From JBFONV01 sp040779335 (GTDB taxonomy: Bacteria > Pseudomonadota > Gammaproteobacteria > Enterobacterales > Alteromonadaceae), in NCBI GenBank assembly GCA_040779335.1, contig JBFONV010000001.1, positions 806,001-870,000 on the forward strand: DNA of 64,000 nucleotides, in the 5' to 3' direction. The notes under the pieces are model-generated. The model made no database searches, had not been told where the DNA came from, and worked only from the letters and a program-made list of their open reading frames with translations. Positions 1 through 8,671 of the stretch are shown here, one piece after another; the stretch's first letter is position 1; each line of letters starts with the position of its first letter. Position numbers and translations under genes: made by a program.

Positions 1-775
1 CTTCATCACCAGGCATTACCGCCAAAATAACATGACCATCACAACTCACTTGTAAGTTTTCGTAATTTTCGTTGGCAAGGATGAGTTTTATTTCACTGTC
101 GCCATCGACCACAATTGGCCTACTGGTAAGTGTGTGCGGAAACATAGGAACGAGTGACAAGGCGTTCAAATTAGGTGTTAATATTGGTCCGCCAGCTGAC
201 ATTGAATAGGCTGTTGAACCTGTAGGAGTAGATATAATTAGGCCATCTGAGCGTTGGCTAAACATGAAACTGTCGTCGATATAGACTTCAAATTCTATCA
301 TGCTTGCAACCTTACCGGCATGAAGCACAGCCTCGTTAACTGCACTGTTGGAGCTTTTTAGTTTACCATGTCTATATACTTCTGCTTCAATGATAAAGCG
401 CTGTTCACTGCGTGATTCTCCTTTTAAAATAGCTTCTAGAGGAGGAATTAAACTGTCTGGTGATAAATCGGTAAGAAACCCTAGATTACCTCGGTTTACA
501 CCAATAACGCCAATGTCGTAACAGGCAAGCACTCTTGCTGCACCTAACATATAGCCGTCGCCGCCAACAACAATAGCTAAATCGGCTAATTCGCCAATTT
601 CAGTTAAAGAATGAATTTTCATACCTTTAACATCAACGGATTGTGCAACGGAGTTTTCGATTAATACTTGATAGCCATTTGATAATAGAAACTCATAGAG
701 CGCTTCTATGGTGGTTGAAGCCCCATCATGATGAGGCTTTCCTATTAATCCAATTGTTTCGTATATTTTAACCAT
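1..775 (-). CDS. nadK: NAD kinase (partial, C-terminal end outside the window)
   Basis: Phosphorylates NAD+ to NADP+ with ATP in the cytoplasm. Reading the minus strand from the ATG at 775-773 gives 258 residues that stay open to the window edge; full-length enzymes are about 290-300 residues, so roughly 35 are missing. The family GGDG motif is at residues 71-74 (IVVGGDGYMLGA), and the NEAVLH and STPTGSTAYS nucleotide-binding motifs follow. The gene is divergent from grpE across about 165 bases, an arrangement common in Gammaproteobacteria. Family assignment is secure. Confidence 0.95.
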   Translation of the reverse strand, partial: MVKIYETIGLIGKPHHDGASTTIEALYEFLLSNGYQVLIENSVAQSVDVKGMKIHSLTEIGELADLAIVVGGDGYMLGAARVLACYDIGVIGVNRGNLGFLTDLSPDSLIPPLEAILKGESRSEQRFIIEAEVYRHGKLKSSNSAVNEAVLHAGKVASMIEFEVYIDDSFMFSQRSDGLIISTPTGSTAYSMSAGGPILTPNLNALSLVPMFPHTLTSRPIVVDGDSEIKLILANENYENLQVSCDGHVILAVMPGDE

Positions 776-878
776 AGCAACAGCAAAGAGTCGTGTAAAA
801 ACCAGTATTTACACTCAGTTTCGCTGGTATTGGCCACGTTGTAAAGTTCACTTTTTATTAATTCATTTGCAATTGAAG

Positions 879-906
879 CTTGAATCATAAAAACAAAACC
901 CCATAA
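879..906 (+). promoter_or_regulatory. Sigma-32 heat-shock promoter of grpE
   Basis: The -35 box CTTGAA (879-884) is followed after exactly 14 bases by CCCCATAA (899-906). This is almost the RpoH consensus (CTTGAA, 13-15 bases, CCCCATNT). It lies 33 bases before the grpE ATG, so the leader would be short. The position and the target gene both fit heat-shock control. Confidence 0.87.
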
Positions 907-939
907 TTAGCACAATTATGTTTTATCGTGGAGTTTTTC

Positions 940-1578
940 ATGACTAATAAGTCAACAGAAAATAATAATGGTGCTGAGCTATCTGCTGAAGAGTTAGCAG
1001 CACAAGAGATCATTCAACAAGCAGAAGAGCAAGTTGAAACCCAATTTGATGCTGCGGCTGAAAACATTAGTGTTGAGCAAGAAAAAATCAATGAACTTGA
1101 GCTAGCACTTGCTGCTGCAAAAGCAACAGTTGCGGATCAAAAAGATTCAGTGATCCGCGCTAAAGCCGAAGTCGATAACGTTCGTCGTCGTGCCGCGCAA
1201 GATGTTGAAAAAGCGCGTAAATTCGCGTTGGAGAAATTTGCTGCTGAAATGTTAACGACAGTAGACAATTTAGAACGTGCATTGCAAAACATCGATAAAG
1301 ACGATGAAAATAACAAAGCCATTATTGAAGGTCTAGAATTAACTTATCAAGGTTTGTTGGCATCATTAGAAAAATTTGCCATTAAAGCGATAGATCCTCA
1401 AGATCAGCCATTTAATCCAGAATTACATCAAGCAATGTCTATGCAAGAAGTAGAAGGTGTTGCGCCTAATACTGTCATTGCAGTGATGCAAAAAGGTTAT
1501 GAGTTAAATGGTCGTTTAATACGTCCAGCTATGGTGATGGTGTCTAAATCGGCTCCGAGTGTTGATACCTCGGCCTAA
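940..1578 (+). CDS. grpE: GrpE, nucleotide exchange factor of DnaK
   Basis: Releases ADP from DnaK to drive the chaperone cycle, acting as a cytoplasmic dimer. From the ATG at 940 it is 212 residues, against 197 in E. coli. An in-frame GTG at 928 would add four residues, but GGAG at 930-933 is well spaced for the ATG at 940, so the ATG is preferred. The acidic N-terminus is followed by a long heptad-rich helix (residues about 45-100) and a C-terminal beta domain containing the typical GYELNGRLIRPAMV segment. It has its own sigma-32 promoter and its own terminator, so it is probably not co-transcribed with dnaK. Confidence 0.95.
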   Translation: MTNKSTENNNGAELSAEELAAQEIIQQAEEQVETQFDAAAENISVEQEKINELELALAAAKATVADQKDSVIRAKAEVDNVRRRAAQDVEKARKFALEKFAAEMLTTVDNLERALQNIDKDDENNKAIIEGLELTYQGLLASLEKFAIKAIDPQDQPFNPELHQAMSMQEVEGVAPNTVIAVMQKGYELNGRLIRPAMVMVSKSAPSVDTSA

Positions 1579-1612
1579 ACTTTTTAACACTTTTACTTGA
1601 ATAATAGCAGTA

Positions 1613-1639
1613 AACGCCAGACTAAAATCTGGCGTTTTT
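1613..1639 (+). terminator. Rho-independent terminator after grpE
   Basis: A 9-bp stem, AACGCCAGA (1613-1621) with TCTGGCGTT (1628-1636), has a CTAAAA loop and is followed by more T residues. It separates grpE from dnaK. Confidence 0.85.
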
Positions 1640-1767
1640 GCGTGTTATCCCCCCAAAGATTACATTTCTTTTTATAGTACAGCGGTTGAAATGAACACCT
1701 CTGTGAAAATATCACTTATAAAAAGCATGGTTTTTCATAAAGATTTCATATTTTTTTATCTTTTCCT

Positions 1768-1795
1768 ATTGAAAAGCTTTTTCCCGCCCCCACTA
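1768..1795 (+). promoter_or_regulatory. Sigma-32 heat-shock promoter of dnaK
   Basis: ATTGAA (1768-1773) is followed after 14 bases by CCCCACTA (1788-1795). It differs from the RpoH consensus by one base in the -35 box and by two in the -10 box. The spacing equals that of the grpE promoter. It lies 51 bases before the dnaK start. Confidence 0.72.
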
Positions 1796-1846
1796 ATTGT
1801 TCATCGACAGATTTAATCTTTATTTTAGTATTCGGAGATCCTCAAG

Positions 1847-3781
1847 ATGGGCAAAATAATTGGTATTGACCTAGGGACCACAAATTCATGCGTTGCGGTC
1901 TTAGACGGTGATAAAGTTCGTGTTATAGAAAATGCAGAAGGGGATCGTACAACTCCTTCAATTATTGCATATACGGAAGAAGGTGAAACGTTAGTTGGTC
2001 AACCGGCTAAACGTCAATCAGTAACAAACCCTAAAAACACATTATTTGCAATTAAGCGTTTAATTGGTCGTCGCTTTGAAGACGAAGAAGTACAGCGCGA
2101 TATTAAAATTATGCCATTTGGCATCGTTAAAGCGGATAACGGTGATGCATGGGTAACAGCACGTGACAAAAATGTTGCGCCACCACAAGTGTCAGCAGAA
2201 GTTTTGGCAAAAATGAAAAAAACTGCCGAAGACTATTTAGGTGAGAAAGTGACTGAAGCAGTTATTACTGTTCCAGCATATTTTAATGACTCTCAACGTC
2301 AAGCAACTAAAGATGCTGGTCGCATCGCTGGTTTAGACGTAAAACGTATCATTAACGAACCTACTGCAGCAGCGCTTGCTTATGGTATGGACAAGCAAAA
2401 AGGCGATAAAGTTGTTGCGGTTTACGATTTAGGTGGTGGTACTTTCGATATTTCAATCATTGAAATCGATGAAGTTGAAGGTGAACACACTTTTGAGGTT
2501 TTAGCGACTAACGGTGATACACACTTAGGTGGTGAAGATTTCGATAACCGTTTAATTAACTACCTTGTTGCTGAGTTCAAAAAAGACCAAGGCATGGACT
2601 TAACGACTGATCCTCTAGCGATGCAACGCTTAAAAGAAGCGGCTGAAAAAGCAAAGTGTGAACTTTCTTCTGCACAACAAACAGACGTTAACTTACCATA
2701 CATCACTGCTGATGCGAGTGGTCCTAAGCACATGAACATTAAAGTGACTCGTGCGAAGTTAGAGTCTCTTGTTGAAGATATGGTTAAAGCAACATTAGAA
2801 CCATTAAAAATAGCGCTTAAAGATGCTGATTTATCAGTAAGTGACATTAACGACGTTATTTTAGTGGGCGGTCAAACGCGTATGCCTATGGTGCAAAAAG
2901 CGGTTACAGACTTCTTTGGTAAAGAACCTCGTAAAGATGTTAACCCAGATGAAGCGGTAGCTTCAGGTGCAGCGGTACAAGCCGGTGTTCTTTCTGGTGA
3001 CGTAACTGACGTATTATTGTTAGATGTAACGCCATTATCTCTAGGTATTGAGACTATGGGCGGAGTGATGACTAAAGTTATCGATAAAAATACTACGATC
3101 CCAACTAAGCAATCGCAAACGTTCTCTACGGCAGATGATAATCAAGCCGCAGTTACCGTGCATGTTGTACAAGGTGAGCGTAAGCAAGCTTCAGCGAATA
3201 AATCTTTAGGTCAGTTTAACCTTGAAGGTATTGATCCTGCGCCACGTGGTACTCCGCAAATCGAAGTAACCTTTGATATTGATGCTGATGGTATTTTGCA
3301 CGTAACAGCCAAAGATAAAAATACTGGTAAAGAGCAGAAAATTACCATTAAAGCATCTTCAGGTTTATCTGATGATGAAGTTGAACAAATGGTACGTGAT
3401 GCTGAAGCAAATGCAGATGAAGATGCGAAATTTGAAGAACTTGTTCAAACACGCAACCAAGCTGATGGCATGATCCACGCAACACGCAAGCAAATTGAAG
3501 AAGCTGGTGACGATTTACCTAGCGAAGACAAAGAAAAGCTTGAAACGGCGTTAACTGAGCTTGAAACAGCCCTTAAAGGCGACAGCAAAGAAGAAATCGA
3601 TGCCAAGTCTCAAGCGGTTATTGAAGCTTCAGCTAAGTTAATGGAAATAGCACAAGCTAAAGCGCAATCACAGGCTGGTTCAGCTGAAGGTGCTGCTGAA
3701 GGTGCTGCATCTGGAGCCGACGCATCAACGGGTGACGATGTTGTCGATGCAGAATTTGAAGAAGTAAAAGACGACAAATAA
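1847..3781 (+). CDS. dnaK: DnaK, Hsp70 chaperone
   Basis: ATP-dependent cytosolic Hsp70 that binds exposed hydrophobic peptides, working with DnaJ and GrpE; in Proteobacteria it also restrains sigma-32. It is 644 residues (E. coli 638). The N-terminal ATPase domain opens with GIDLGTTNSC (residues 5-14) and contains the DLGGGTFDIS phosphate motif. The linker DVLLLDVTPLSLGIE and the beta substrate-binding domain follow, then the helical lid. The tail is alanine/glycine-rich and ends in the conserved acidic EEVKDDK. The ATG at 1847 follows GGAG at 1833-1836. dnaJ follows after 131 bases, with a hairpin between them. Confidence 0.98.
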   Translation: MGKIIGIDLGTTNSCVAVLDGDKVRVIENAEGDRTTPSIIAYTEEGETLVGQPAKRQSVTNPKNTLFAIKRLIGRRFEDEEVQRDIKIMPFGIVKADNGDAWVTARDKNVAPPQVSAEVLAKMKKTAEDYLGEKVTEAVITVPAYFNDSQRQATKDAGRIAGLDVKRIINEPTAAALAYGMDKQKGDKVVAVYDLGGGTFDISIIEIDEVEGEHTFEVLATNGDTHLGGEDFDNRLINYLVAEFKKDQGMDLTTDPLAMQRLKEAAEKAKCELSSAQQTDVNLPYITADASGPKHMNIKVTRAKLESLVEDMVKATLEPLKIALKDADLSVSDINDVILVGGQTRMPMVQKAVTDFFGKEPRKDVNPDEAVASGAAVQAGVLSGDVTDVLLLDVTPLSLGIETMGGVMTKVIDKNTTIPTKQSQTFSTADDNQAAVTVHVVQGERKQASANKSLGQFNLEGIDPAPRGTPQIEVTFDIDADGILHVTAKDKNTGKEQKITIKASSGLSDDEVEQMVRDAEANADEDAKFEELVQTRNQADGMIHATRKQIEEAGDDLPSEDKEKLETALTELETALKGDSKEEIDAKSQAVIEASAKLMEIAQAKAQSQAGSAEGAAEGAASGADASTGDDVVDAEFEEVKDDK

Positions 3782-3827
3782 GTCGCTCTTTAACCCTTCA
3801 GGATACTCTGCATTGCGAGAGTAATTA

Positions 3828-3855
3828 AAAGCGCTGGTTTCAACACCGGCGCTTT
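3828..3855 (+). terminator. Hairpin between dnaK and dnaJ (partial terminator or processing site)
   Basis: An 11-bp stem, AAAGCGCTGGT (3828-3838) with ACCGGCGCTTT (3845-3855), includes one T-G pair and has a 6-base loop. No T-run follows, so full Rho-independent termination is unlikely. Attenuation or mRNA processing that lowers dnaJ relative to dnaK is an inference. Confidence 0.5.
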
Positions 3856-3912
3856 ATGCGTAAAAAAAACATCATATTTGTAAAGTAAACAGAAGTAGAC
3901 AAGAAGCCACAT

Positions 3913-5052
3913 ATGTCAAAACGCGATTATTATGAAGTGCTTGGTGTATCTAAAGATGCCGCTGAGCGCGATATTAAAAAAGCCTATAAACGTTTAGCGA
4001 TGAAGTTCCATCCTGACCGCACTCAAGGTGACAAGACCAAAGAAGAGCAGTTTAAAGAAGTGAAAGAAGCTTACGAAGTGCTCAATGATGATCAAAAGCG
4101 TGCCGCTTATGATCAATATGGTCACGCCGCATTTGAACAAGGCGGTCACGGTGGTGGCGGTTTTGGCGGTGGTCACGGTGATTTTGGTGATGCCTTTGGT
4201 GATATCTTCGGAGATATTTTTGGTGGTGGTCGTGGGCGAGGTGGACAATCTCGTCAGCGCAGAGGCTCTGACCTACGTTATAACTTAGAGTTAACGCTTG
4301 AAGAGGCCGTTAAAGGTAAAACACTTGAAATAAAGGTGCCTACCTTTGTTAGCTGTGAACCTTGTAATGGCTCAGGAGCGAAAAAAGGTACCAGCGCTAA
4401 AACGTGTTCAACTTGTCATGGTCACGGGCAAGTGCAAATGCGCCAAGGCTTGTTTGCTGTGCAACAAACCTGTCCAACCTGTAGTGGTAAAGGTAAAGTT
4501 ATTTCCGATCCTTGTACTGCTTGTCGCGGTCAGGGACGCGTTGAAAAAACTAAAACCTTATCAGTTAAGATCCCTCCTGGGGTTGATACTGGCGATCGTA
4601 TTCGCCTATCTGGGGAAGGTGAAGCCGGAGAACATGGCGCACCAGCAGGTGATTTGTATGTTCAGGCTAACGTCAAAGATCATCCTATTTTTGTTCGTGA
4701 TGAGAATAATTTGTACTGTGAAGTACCGATTAGCTTCACCACGGCGGCACTGGGCGGAGAAATTGAAGTACCGACCTTGGGTGGTAAGGTAAAGCTTAAA
4801 ATACCGAAAGAAACTCAAACAGGTAAAATGTTTCGTTTACGTGGTAAAGGGGTTAAGTCGGTTCGTAGTGCATTAACGGGCGATTTAATGTGTAAAGTTG
4901 TTATTGAAACTCCGGTGAATTTATCGGGTGATCAGGCGGCATTGTTACGTCAACTTGAAGAAAAGATGGGTAGCAGTAATGCTAAGCACAGCCCGAAAGA
5001 AACTGGTTTTTTTGACGGTGTGAAAAAGTTTTTTGATGACTTAAAAAGTTAA
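3913..5052 (+). CDS. dnaJ: DnaJ, Hsp40 co-chaperone
   Basis: Delivers unfolded clients to DnaK and stimulates its ATPase. It is 379 residues (E. coli 376). The J domain spans residues 1-70 with the catalytic HPD at 33-35. A glycine/phenylalanine-rich stretch covers about 75-112. Four zinc-finger repeats of the form CxxCxGxG begin at residues 148, 165, 187 and 201. The C-terminal client-binding beta domains follow. All diagnostic parts of a type I DnaJ are intact. It lies downstream of dnaK and is followed by a strong terminator. Confidence 0.98.
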   Translation: MSKRDYYEVLGVSKDAAERDIKKAYKRLAMKFHPDRTQGDKTKEEQFKEVKEAYEVLNDDQKRAAYDQYGHAAFEQGGHGGGGFGGGHGDFGDAFGDIFGDIFGGGRGRGGQSRQRRGSDLRYNLELTLEEAVKGKTLEIKVPTFVSCEPCNGSGAKKGTSAKTCSTCHGHGQVQMRQGLFAVQQTCPTCSGKGKVISDPCTACRGQGRVEKTKTLSVKIPPGVDTGDRIRLSGEGEAGEHGAPAGDLYVQANVKDHPIFVRDENNLYCEVPISFTTAALGGEIEVPTLGGKVKLKIPKETQTGKMFRLRGKGVKSVRSALTGDLMCKVVIETPVNLSGDQAALLRQLEEKMGSSNAKHSPKETGFFDGVKKFFDDLKS

Positions 5053-5079
5053 TATACAACACTTTTATTACGCAATGTT

Positions 5080-5105
5080 AAATCCCGCTTGTTTGCGGGA
5101 TTTTT
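5080..5105 (+). terminator. Rho-independent terminator after dnaJ
   Basis: The stem AAATCCCGC (5080-5088) pairs with GCGGGATTT (5095-5103) around a TTGTTT loop, and a T-run follows. It ends the chaperone region. Confidence 0.87.
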
Positions 5106-5307
5106 AATGTCATCAAAAAATAGTTATATTGTTTATACTCTATGATCTCGTCTATATTGTCAGTAGCTTTTTGTTGAATCCACTAATAATTATTTGGACG
5201 TTTTTTAACGCTAAAGTGATTAATGACAATTCATTAATCCACTTGGTAAATATTGGAATATTAAATGATGTGCCCCAATGTCCTTAGCGCAAACAGAGAA
5301 CAAGTCT

Positions 5308-5979
5308 ATGCATAAATTTATATTATTTACGTTACTGAGCTTAATGACTAATGTCAGTGTAGCTATAGCAGCAGACAATGATCTTCCGCCGTTGGATGAG
5401 TCCTATATGGGCACCCATGGTATGGTATTGATGAGTTACAATTCGAACGTATTTGCGTCGCATTTACCTTTGTATCATAAACCTCATGATGTGCAGTTAT
5501 TATATAAGCTAGAAGTTAAAGATTTAGCGCTTATGCAATTGGTTAGAGATGCAGAATTAGTGACAATAAAACCTGAGCCGTTTAATTTACAGCGCTTAAT
5601 GCGTGGCGAAAAAATGACTATTAATGCCGATGTCTACATGGGACACTTTGAGCGAGATGGCATGGAAGTTTATAACAATATTGCGCTTACCTTCGACAAA
5701 TTACTTTATGTACGTTCGTTAGCTGACATTGAAGAATCTAGTACTAAACAAGTATATGACGCGGTTTCTTATCGTAAAAATAATAAGATATATGTGCATA
5801 GAATACAAAAAGCCCCTAGTTTTGATCATTTAATTCACATTGATGAAAATGCCAGTTGTTCAGGAAAATTTAACACTTCAAGCGCAGTACCTGAAGAGTC
5901 TGAATTACAATATAAATTTTTGAATTGTGGCACTATGAAGCCGCTGTATTTTGAAAAGCAGGATTTCAGCAAGTATTAG
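5308..5979 (+). CDS. Conserved hypothetical exported protein
   Basis: I do not recognise a family. The frame is open from an ATG at 5278, but the ATG at 5308 gives a clean Sec signal peptide (MHKFILFTLLSLMTN then VSVAIA|ADN), so the later start is preferred and yields about 223 residues. The mature part is mixed alpha/beta with two cysteines near the C-terminus (ASCSG and LNCGT), which could form a disulfide in the periplasm. It stands alone between the dnaJ terminator and a convergent Lrp-type regulator. Envelope localisation is inferred from the signal peptide. The ribosome-binding site is weak at either start. Confidence 0.6.
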   Translation: MHKFILFTLLSLMTNVSVAIAADNDLPPLDESYMGTHGMVLMSYNSNVFASHLPLYHKPHDVQLLYKLEVKDLALMQLVRDAELVTIKPEPFNLQRLMRGEKMTINADVYMGHFERDGMEVYNNIALTFDKLLYVRSLADIEESSTKQVYDAVSYRKNNKIYVHRIQKAPSFDHLIHIDENASCSGKFNTSSAVPEESELQYKFLNCGTMKPLYFEKQDFSKY

Positions 5980-6049
5980 TGGCTTAATACACAAAGTCAC
6001 TCACCAATTTATTTGGAAAGAGTTAGTCTTTAATTGACATAAAGATTAA

Positions 6050-6090
6050 GGCGCATTCAACACAATAATTCTATTTATTGTTTATGCGCC
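6050..6090. terminator. Nested hairpin between convergent genes
   Basis: The outer stem is GGCGCAT (6050-6056) with ATGCGCC (6084-6090). An inner stem is CAATAA (6063-6068) with TTATTG (6075-6080). It sits between two converging genes, where a bidirectional terminator is expected, but it has no T-run, so the role is uncertain. Confidence 0.4.
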
Positions 6091-6110
6091 GTTAAGAACT
6101 GCTTACAACT

Positions 6111-6581
6111 TTACTCGTCGTCAAAAATAGGTAAAACGCCACTACGACTGTGCTCAAAGATCAGTGATGTTTCAACAGTCGTTACTTCGTCACGAGAGGT
6201 GATGGCATTAAAAACAAACTGCCTTAAATGCTCACTATCTTTCACTGACATATGAATAAAATAATCGTAACTCCCGCCCATGTGATACAAATTGATAATT
6301 TCTGGCAACTTCAATAAGTCATCGCGTAATTGGTTAACAATTAGTTCCGAATAGGGTTGTAGCTTAATGGCAGCAATTGCTTCGATATTACCGCCAATGC
6401 TTTTAAAGTTAATATCAATAAAAGCATTTTTAATGACCTTACTATTTTTCATGCGCTTAACACGCTCTAAGCAAGTAGATGGTGCAATGCCAATTTGTGC
6501 GGCTAACTCTTTGTTAGTGATATCTGCATCTTTATATAAAATGGTTAATATACGTAAATCGATATCATCTAGCTTCTTCAT
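6111..6581 (-). CDS. Lrp/AsnC-family transcriptional regulator
   Basis: DNA-binding regulator of the feast/famine family, usually responding to an amino acid. It is 156 residues, normal for the family. The N-terminal winged helix-turn-helix (residues about 4-60) contains the typical phrases LDDIDLRIL, TNKELAAQIGIAPSTCLERVKRM and GVIKN-like VIKNAF. The C-terminal RAM domain (about 65-145) has the effector-binding fold. It may be Lrp-like rather than Lrp itself, as sequence identity cannot be judged here. It is divergent from nhaA across a roughly 270-base AT-rich region, so it may act on itself or on nhaA; this is inference. Confidence 0.88.
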   Translation of the reverse strand: MKKLDDIDLRILTILYKDADITNKELAAQIGIAPSTCLERVKRMKNSKVIKNAFIDINFKSIGGNIEAIAAIKLQPYSELIVNQLRDDLLKLPEIINLYHMGGSYDYFIHMSVKDSEHLRQFVFNAITSRDEVTTVETSLIFEHSRSGVLPIFDDE

Positions 6582-6802
6582 TGAGTAACGTTTCCTGAAT
6601 TTAGTAAGTTATTGAATTAAATGATACACTTATTAAATATGGATTAGCCAACTATAATTGAACTTAATTTGTATTTTTGTTTATTGAATTGTTATTTACC
6701 GAATAATAGTCTAAATCAACGTGATATTTTTGAATGAGTTATTGTATTATCAATTATCGTTAAATTTGGTATGAAGATCTTCTTTGCAATTTCGAAGTAA
6801 CT

Positions 6803-6833
6803 TTGACATATTATGTCTTTGAGTGAGTATAAC
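6803..6833 (+). promoter_or_regulatory. Candidate nhaA promoter with overlapping palindrome
   Basis: TTGACA (6803-6808) matches the -35 consensus and TATAAC (6828-6833) is a fair -10, but the spacer is 19 bases, which is long. A perfect 13-base palindrome, GACATA-T-TATGTC (6805-6817), overlaps the -35 box and could be an operator. No regulator can be named. Confidence 0.4.
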
Positions 6834-6849
6834 TAGGAATAAAGAATCT

Positions 6850-8025
6850 ATGCCCGTAACCACTATTCAAACATTTTTAAAGCAAGAGGCATCAAGCGGC
6901 ATTATTCTAATGTTCTCAGCTATTTTGGCGATGATTTTAGCCAATTCTCCTTGGGCACATTGGTATGATTTATTGCTCGACGTGCCCGTGGTTGTCGCCG
7001 TAGGGAGCTTCGAAATTGCTAAACCTCTATTGCTTTGGATAAATGATGGCTTGATGGCGCTGTTTTTCTTTTTGGTGGGGCTCGAGTTAAAACGCGAGTT
7101 TATCGAGGGGGATTTATCTCAACCAGGGCAAATATCTTTGCCAGCCGCAGGCGCCATTGGTGGTATGCTTATTCCCGCGCTGTGTTATGTTATTTTAAAT
7201 TACGATGATGCTAATGCCATAAACGGCTGGGCAATACCTACCGCAACTGATATAGCTTTTGCGCTTGGTATACTTGCTATTATCGGGAGTAAAGTCCCTT
7301 TACAATTAAAAGTGTTTCTAACCTCTTTAGCTATTTTTGATGATTTGGGCGCTATCATCATTATTGCTTTGTTTTATACTGAACAACTTTCTGTTTTATC
7401 ATTAGTCGTATCGGCGACAATTTTGGTAATTTTATTTGGCTTAAACCGTCAAAATGTCAAGAGTACATCACCTTATATTTTCTTTGGGATCATACTGTGG
7501 ATTGCGGTGCTAAAATCTGGTGTACATGCAACGTTGGCTGGAGTTGTCTTGGCATTTTTTATACCAATTAAAGGAGAGGAAGGTGAACCATCCCCGCTAA
7601 AATCGCTAGAACATAATTTGCATTCAATGGTTGCTTTCATTGTTTTACCTATATTCGCATTTGCCAATGCAGGTATTAGTTTTAGTGGTATAGGCATAGA
7701 ACAAATAACTTCTCCCGTGCCACTAGGAATAATATTGGGATTAGTGGTCGGTAAGCAACTGGGGATATTTGTTTTTTGTTTTGCCGCGGTAAAATTAGGG
7801 TTAGCTAAGCTACCTGAGCACGTAAATTGGACCTTACTCTACGGTGTTGCACTACTGTGTGGTGTTGGTTTTACCATGAGTTTATTTATTGGCTCTTTGG
7901 CATTTGAGCAATCCTCTACATCACCTATATATCAAGATCGCCTCGGTATTGTGATCGGCTCTTTTATTTCCGGTTTATTAGGATACTTTGTTATTAAGCG
8001 GGCCGTAAAAAAACTTAACGATTGA
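6850..8025 (+). CDS. nhaA: Na+/H+ antiporter NhaA
   Basis: Inner-membrane antiporter that exports Na+ (or Li+) in exchange for two H+, for sodium and pH homeostasis. From the ATG at 6850 it has 391 residues (E. coli 388). The essential aspartate pair in FDDLGA falls at residues 164-165, and the ATDIAF aspartate at 134. These are one residue off E. coli D163/D164/D133, which supports this start over an in-frame GTG at 6823. About twelve membrane segments are visible. It is monocistronic and has a strong terminator. A sodium antiporter suits a marine organism. Confidence 0.96.
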   Translation: MPVTTIQTFLKQEASSGIILMFSAILAMILANSPWAHWYDLLLDVPVVVAVGSFEIAKPLLLWINDGLMALFFFLVGLELKREFIEGDLSQPGQISLPAAGAIGGMLIPALCYVILNYDDANAINGWAIPTATDIAFALGILAIIGSKVPLQLKVFLTSLAIFDDLGAIIIIALFYTEQLSVLSLVVSATILVILFGLNRQNVKSTSPYIFFGIILWIAVLKSGVHATLAGVVLAFFIPIKGEEGEPSPLKSLEHNLHSMVAFIVLPIFAFANAGISFSGIGIEQITSPVPLGIILGLVVGKQLGIFVFCFAAVKLGLAKLPEHVNWTLLYGVALLCGVGFTMSLFIGSLAFEQSSTSPIYQDRLGIVIGSFISGLLGYFVIKRAVKKLND

Positions 8026-8046
8026 TAATTGAAAGTAAATCAATGC

Positions 8047-8075
8047 AAAACGGCGATGCATCTATCGCCGTTTTT
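8047..8075 (+). terminator. Rho-independent terminator after nhaA
   Basis: An 11-bp stem, AAAACGGCGAT (8047-8057) with ATCGCCGTTTT (8064-8074), around a GCATCT loop, with a T-run. Confidence 0.9.
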
Positions 8076-8116
8076 AGTTAGAATGCTGCTCAAAACAGGT
8101 TAACCATTTTGCGGTC

Positions 8117-8671
8117 ATGCAGCACAACTTTGAAGATTTAATTCGCATCTTTAATCAAACCTTTGCGGAAAAATTTAATACACAACTGGTAAAAGGCGGC
8201 GATGAACCGTACTACAAACCTGCCAGCGATTCGTGCTCATATCATCAAATTATTTTTGCACGTGGATATTATGCCAGCGCACTGCATGAAATTGCCCACT
8301 GGTGTATCGCTGGTAAAGAGCGTCGTCAATTAGAAGATTTTGGTTATTGGTATATTCCTGATGGTCGTAATGAAAAGCAACAACAAGCATTTGAACAGGT
8401 TGAAATATGCCCGCAAGCAATAGAATGGGCATTTTGCGTTGCTGCTCAAAAAAAGTTTACCGTATCATCGGATAACCTAAACGGTTGTGGCTCAGACTCT
8501 GCGACGTTCAAGCAATTAGTACAACAGCAGGTCTTTAACTATTTATCTGCAGAATTTCCTCCACAAGCGCAAACATTCATTAACGCGTTGGCACAGTTCT
8601 ATCACACTCAATTACCATTAACGAGGGAGCATTTTTTGTTGGATGACCCCTGTTACCAAGGAGCAATGTAG
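8117..8671 (+). CDS. epmC: Elongation factor P hydroxylase EpmC
   Basis: Hydroxylates the lysyl-lysine modification on elongation factor P, the last step of the EpmA/EpmB/EpmC pathway that helps ribosomes pass polyproline stretches. It is 184 residues (E. coli YfcM about 182). The metal-site motif HEIAHW lies near residues 57-62, followed by GKERRQLEDFGYWY and the FEQVEICPQAIEW segment, all close to the E. coli protein. The stop codon overlaps the GTG start of the next gene by one base, so the two are translationally linked. Confidence 0.92.
   Translation: MQHNFEDLIRIFNQTFAEKFNTQLVKGGDEPYYKPASDSCSYHQIIFARGYYASALHEIAHWCIAGKERRQLEDFGYWYIPDGRNEKQQQAFEQVEICPQAIEWAFCVAAQKKFTVSSDNLNGCGSDSATFKQLVQQQVFNYLSAEFPPQAQTFINALAQFYHTQLPLTREHFLLDDPCYQGAM

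Noticed and set aside
4346..4792. 148-residue ORF overlapping dnaJ
   Set aside because: It lies in another frame inside a complete dnaJ with all motifs intact.
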